Shown in pieces: positions 63,571-64,000 of a stretch of DNA of 64,000 nt. Location: contig JAJEGY010000019.1 of the NCBI GenBank assembly GCA_022819585.1, forward strand, positions 97,260 to 161,259, given 5' to 3'. The notes below the pieces were generated by a model that was not told the origin of the DNA, searched no databases, and was given only the letters and a program-made list of their open reading frames with translations. The number at the start of each line of letters is the position of its first letter. Within the stretch, counting starts at the first letter, position 1. The DNA comes from Dehalococcoidia bacterium (lineage in GTDB: Bacteria; Chloroflexota; Dehalococcoidia; Lucifugimonadales; Lucifugimonadaceae). The position numbers and the translations under genes are program-made.

Positions 63571-63790
63571 AAACGCCCGACCGCGCTCGCAACGCCGTCG
63601 AGCGGGGGATGCCCGTCGTCTCTCCCGTCCGACGGAAGAGACGACGCGAGGGCGCCGTCGTCGTCCGGGCAGGAGCGCTGACAGCTCCCGCAGAACCTGG
63701 CTATGGGACGGATCCTGGTGTTTCGCCCCGTCAAACGGCGCAAGTCGACCGCAGATCGACGGCGCTCCCCACACGTAGGGGTCTTCACGT

Positions 63791-63829
63791 CCCCTCTCCC
63801 GTTGGACGGGAGAGGGCTAGGGTGAGGGC
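63791..63829 (+). repeat. Palindromic repeat family A
   Basis: CCCCTCTCCCGT-TGG-ACGGGAGAGGGCTAGGGTGAGGG. Arms carry a compensated T/A change relative to other copies. Confidence 0.85.
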
Positions 63830-64000
63830 TCCGGGGACGCCTTCGAGAAGCGGAACAAAAGTGCGTAACTCCGAAGCAGGAGCCGTGCAGAGCACACGGC
63901 CCTCCTTCGGCCGCCACCGTAAGTCCGAAGGGCGCATCGCAAGGCGATCGCGGCAGGGAGAGAACCTCGCGATGACCCTCGGCAAAACCAGAAACCGAGA

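Larger units (their letters stand above)
63111..64000 (+). ncRNA. Candidate large structured RNA (runs off window)
   Basis: About 890 GC-rich bases without a believable gene but full of short perfect hairpins capped by GAAA-like loops: GGTCC-GAAA-GGACC, GGCC-GAAA-GGCC, AGCCG-CCGAAA-CGGCT, CCTC-CGAAA-GAGG nested in CTGCGATC...GATCGCAG, GCCGC-AGAGAA-GCGGC, GGGCG...CGCCC. Open frames on both strands are low-complexity Arg/Ser/Pro strings, as expected for non-coding DNA. It starts just behind a good promoter. RNase P, tmRNA and rRNA signatures were sought and not found. A family A repeat lies inside (63791-63829). It could instead be a cluster of palindromic repeats. Confidence 0.45.

Noticed and set aside
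63128..63778. Long open frames on both strands in the GC-rich region at the right end
   Set aside because: They are Arg/Ser/Pro-rich, overlap each other, have no family motifs and coincide with hairpins; high GC alone keeps stops rare.
63111..64000. RNase P RNA, tmRNA or group II intron in the structured region
   Set aside because: CAGAACCTGGCTA near 63693 resembles the RNase P 3' motif, but the invariant GAGGAAAGTCC is missing; no tmRNA ends and no complete intron domain V were found.

Overview
The window comes from a bacterium, most likely a Chloroflexota member of the SAR202/Dehalococcoidia type. This placement is inferred from gene content, not from a marker gene. Support: two lipoproteins carry long TATP/PPTATP-type linkers after the lipobox; there are DUF1501 and DUF1800 genes, an enolase-superfamily dehydratase, a phytanoyl-CoA dioxygenase-like enzyme, an oligopeptide ABC transporter, a T-box-controlled trp operon and a 4-phosphopantoate--beta-alanine ligase of a type best known from archaea. 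By eye the GC content is in the mid-50s percent. Genes sit close together, and GTG, TTG and possibly CTG starts occur.

Layout. 1-4.5 kb: end of an RNase HI-MoaC fusion, tRNA-Met and tRNA-Val, an ArsR/VOC pair, a cyclase-like protein, a HAD phosphatase and a DUF1330 protein. 4.5-9.6 kb (minus): DUF1800-NHL-DUF1501 operon and a mandelate-racemase-like enzyme. 9.7-12.3 kb: VapBC-like toxin-antitoxin pair and an NCS2-type permease. 12.4-23.6 kb: ileS, a HEPN-like protein, a glycosidase-like protein, a small membrane protein, a Rieske protein and a 1,400-residue leucine-rich-repeat lipoprotein. 23.9-28.8 kb: membrane FeS oxidoreductase, VOC protein, argC, an OsmC gene with an in-frame TGA where the family has Cys, and a methyltransferase-like membrane protein. 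28.8-33.5 kb (minus): six-gene potassium-uptake (ktrB/ktrA/usp/trkA) operon ending in pheA. 33.6-37.6 kb (minus): archaeal-type pantothenate-pathway ligase, GNAT, 2-hydroxyacid dehydrogenase, YtxH, DUF948 and a Fpg-like glycosylase. 37.8-43 kb (plus): dnaX, tRNA-Ser, a pteridine-reductase-like SDR with queD and queC, a SAM methyltransferase and a histidine phosphatase. 43.1-50.1 kb: PhyH-like oxygenase and a complete peptide ABC transporter with its binding protein transcribed divergently. 50.1-55.6 kb (minus): T-box leader then trpS-trpE-trpG-DUF6883-DUF4926-trpD. 55.6-57.6 kb: a CocE-type hydrolase interrupted in frame by genomic repeats. 58.0-62.7 kb: a HerA-NurA-DNA methyltransferase cassette. 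63.1 kb to the end: a strong promoter followed by a long GC-rich, hairpin-dense region without a credible gene.

Main points of interest: (1) the compact HerA/NurA/methyltransferase operon, which looks like a DNA-defence or restriction-type module; (2) the adjacent promoter-driven structured region, possibly a large non-coding RNA; (3) the possible selenoprotein OsmC; (4) several families of palindromic repeats scattered through the window, some of which have entered coding sequences without breaking the frame.
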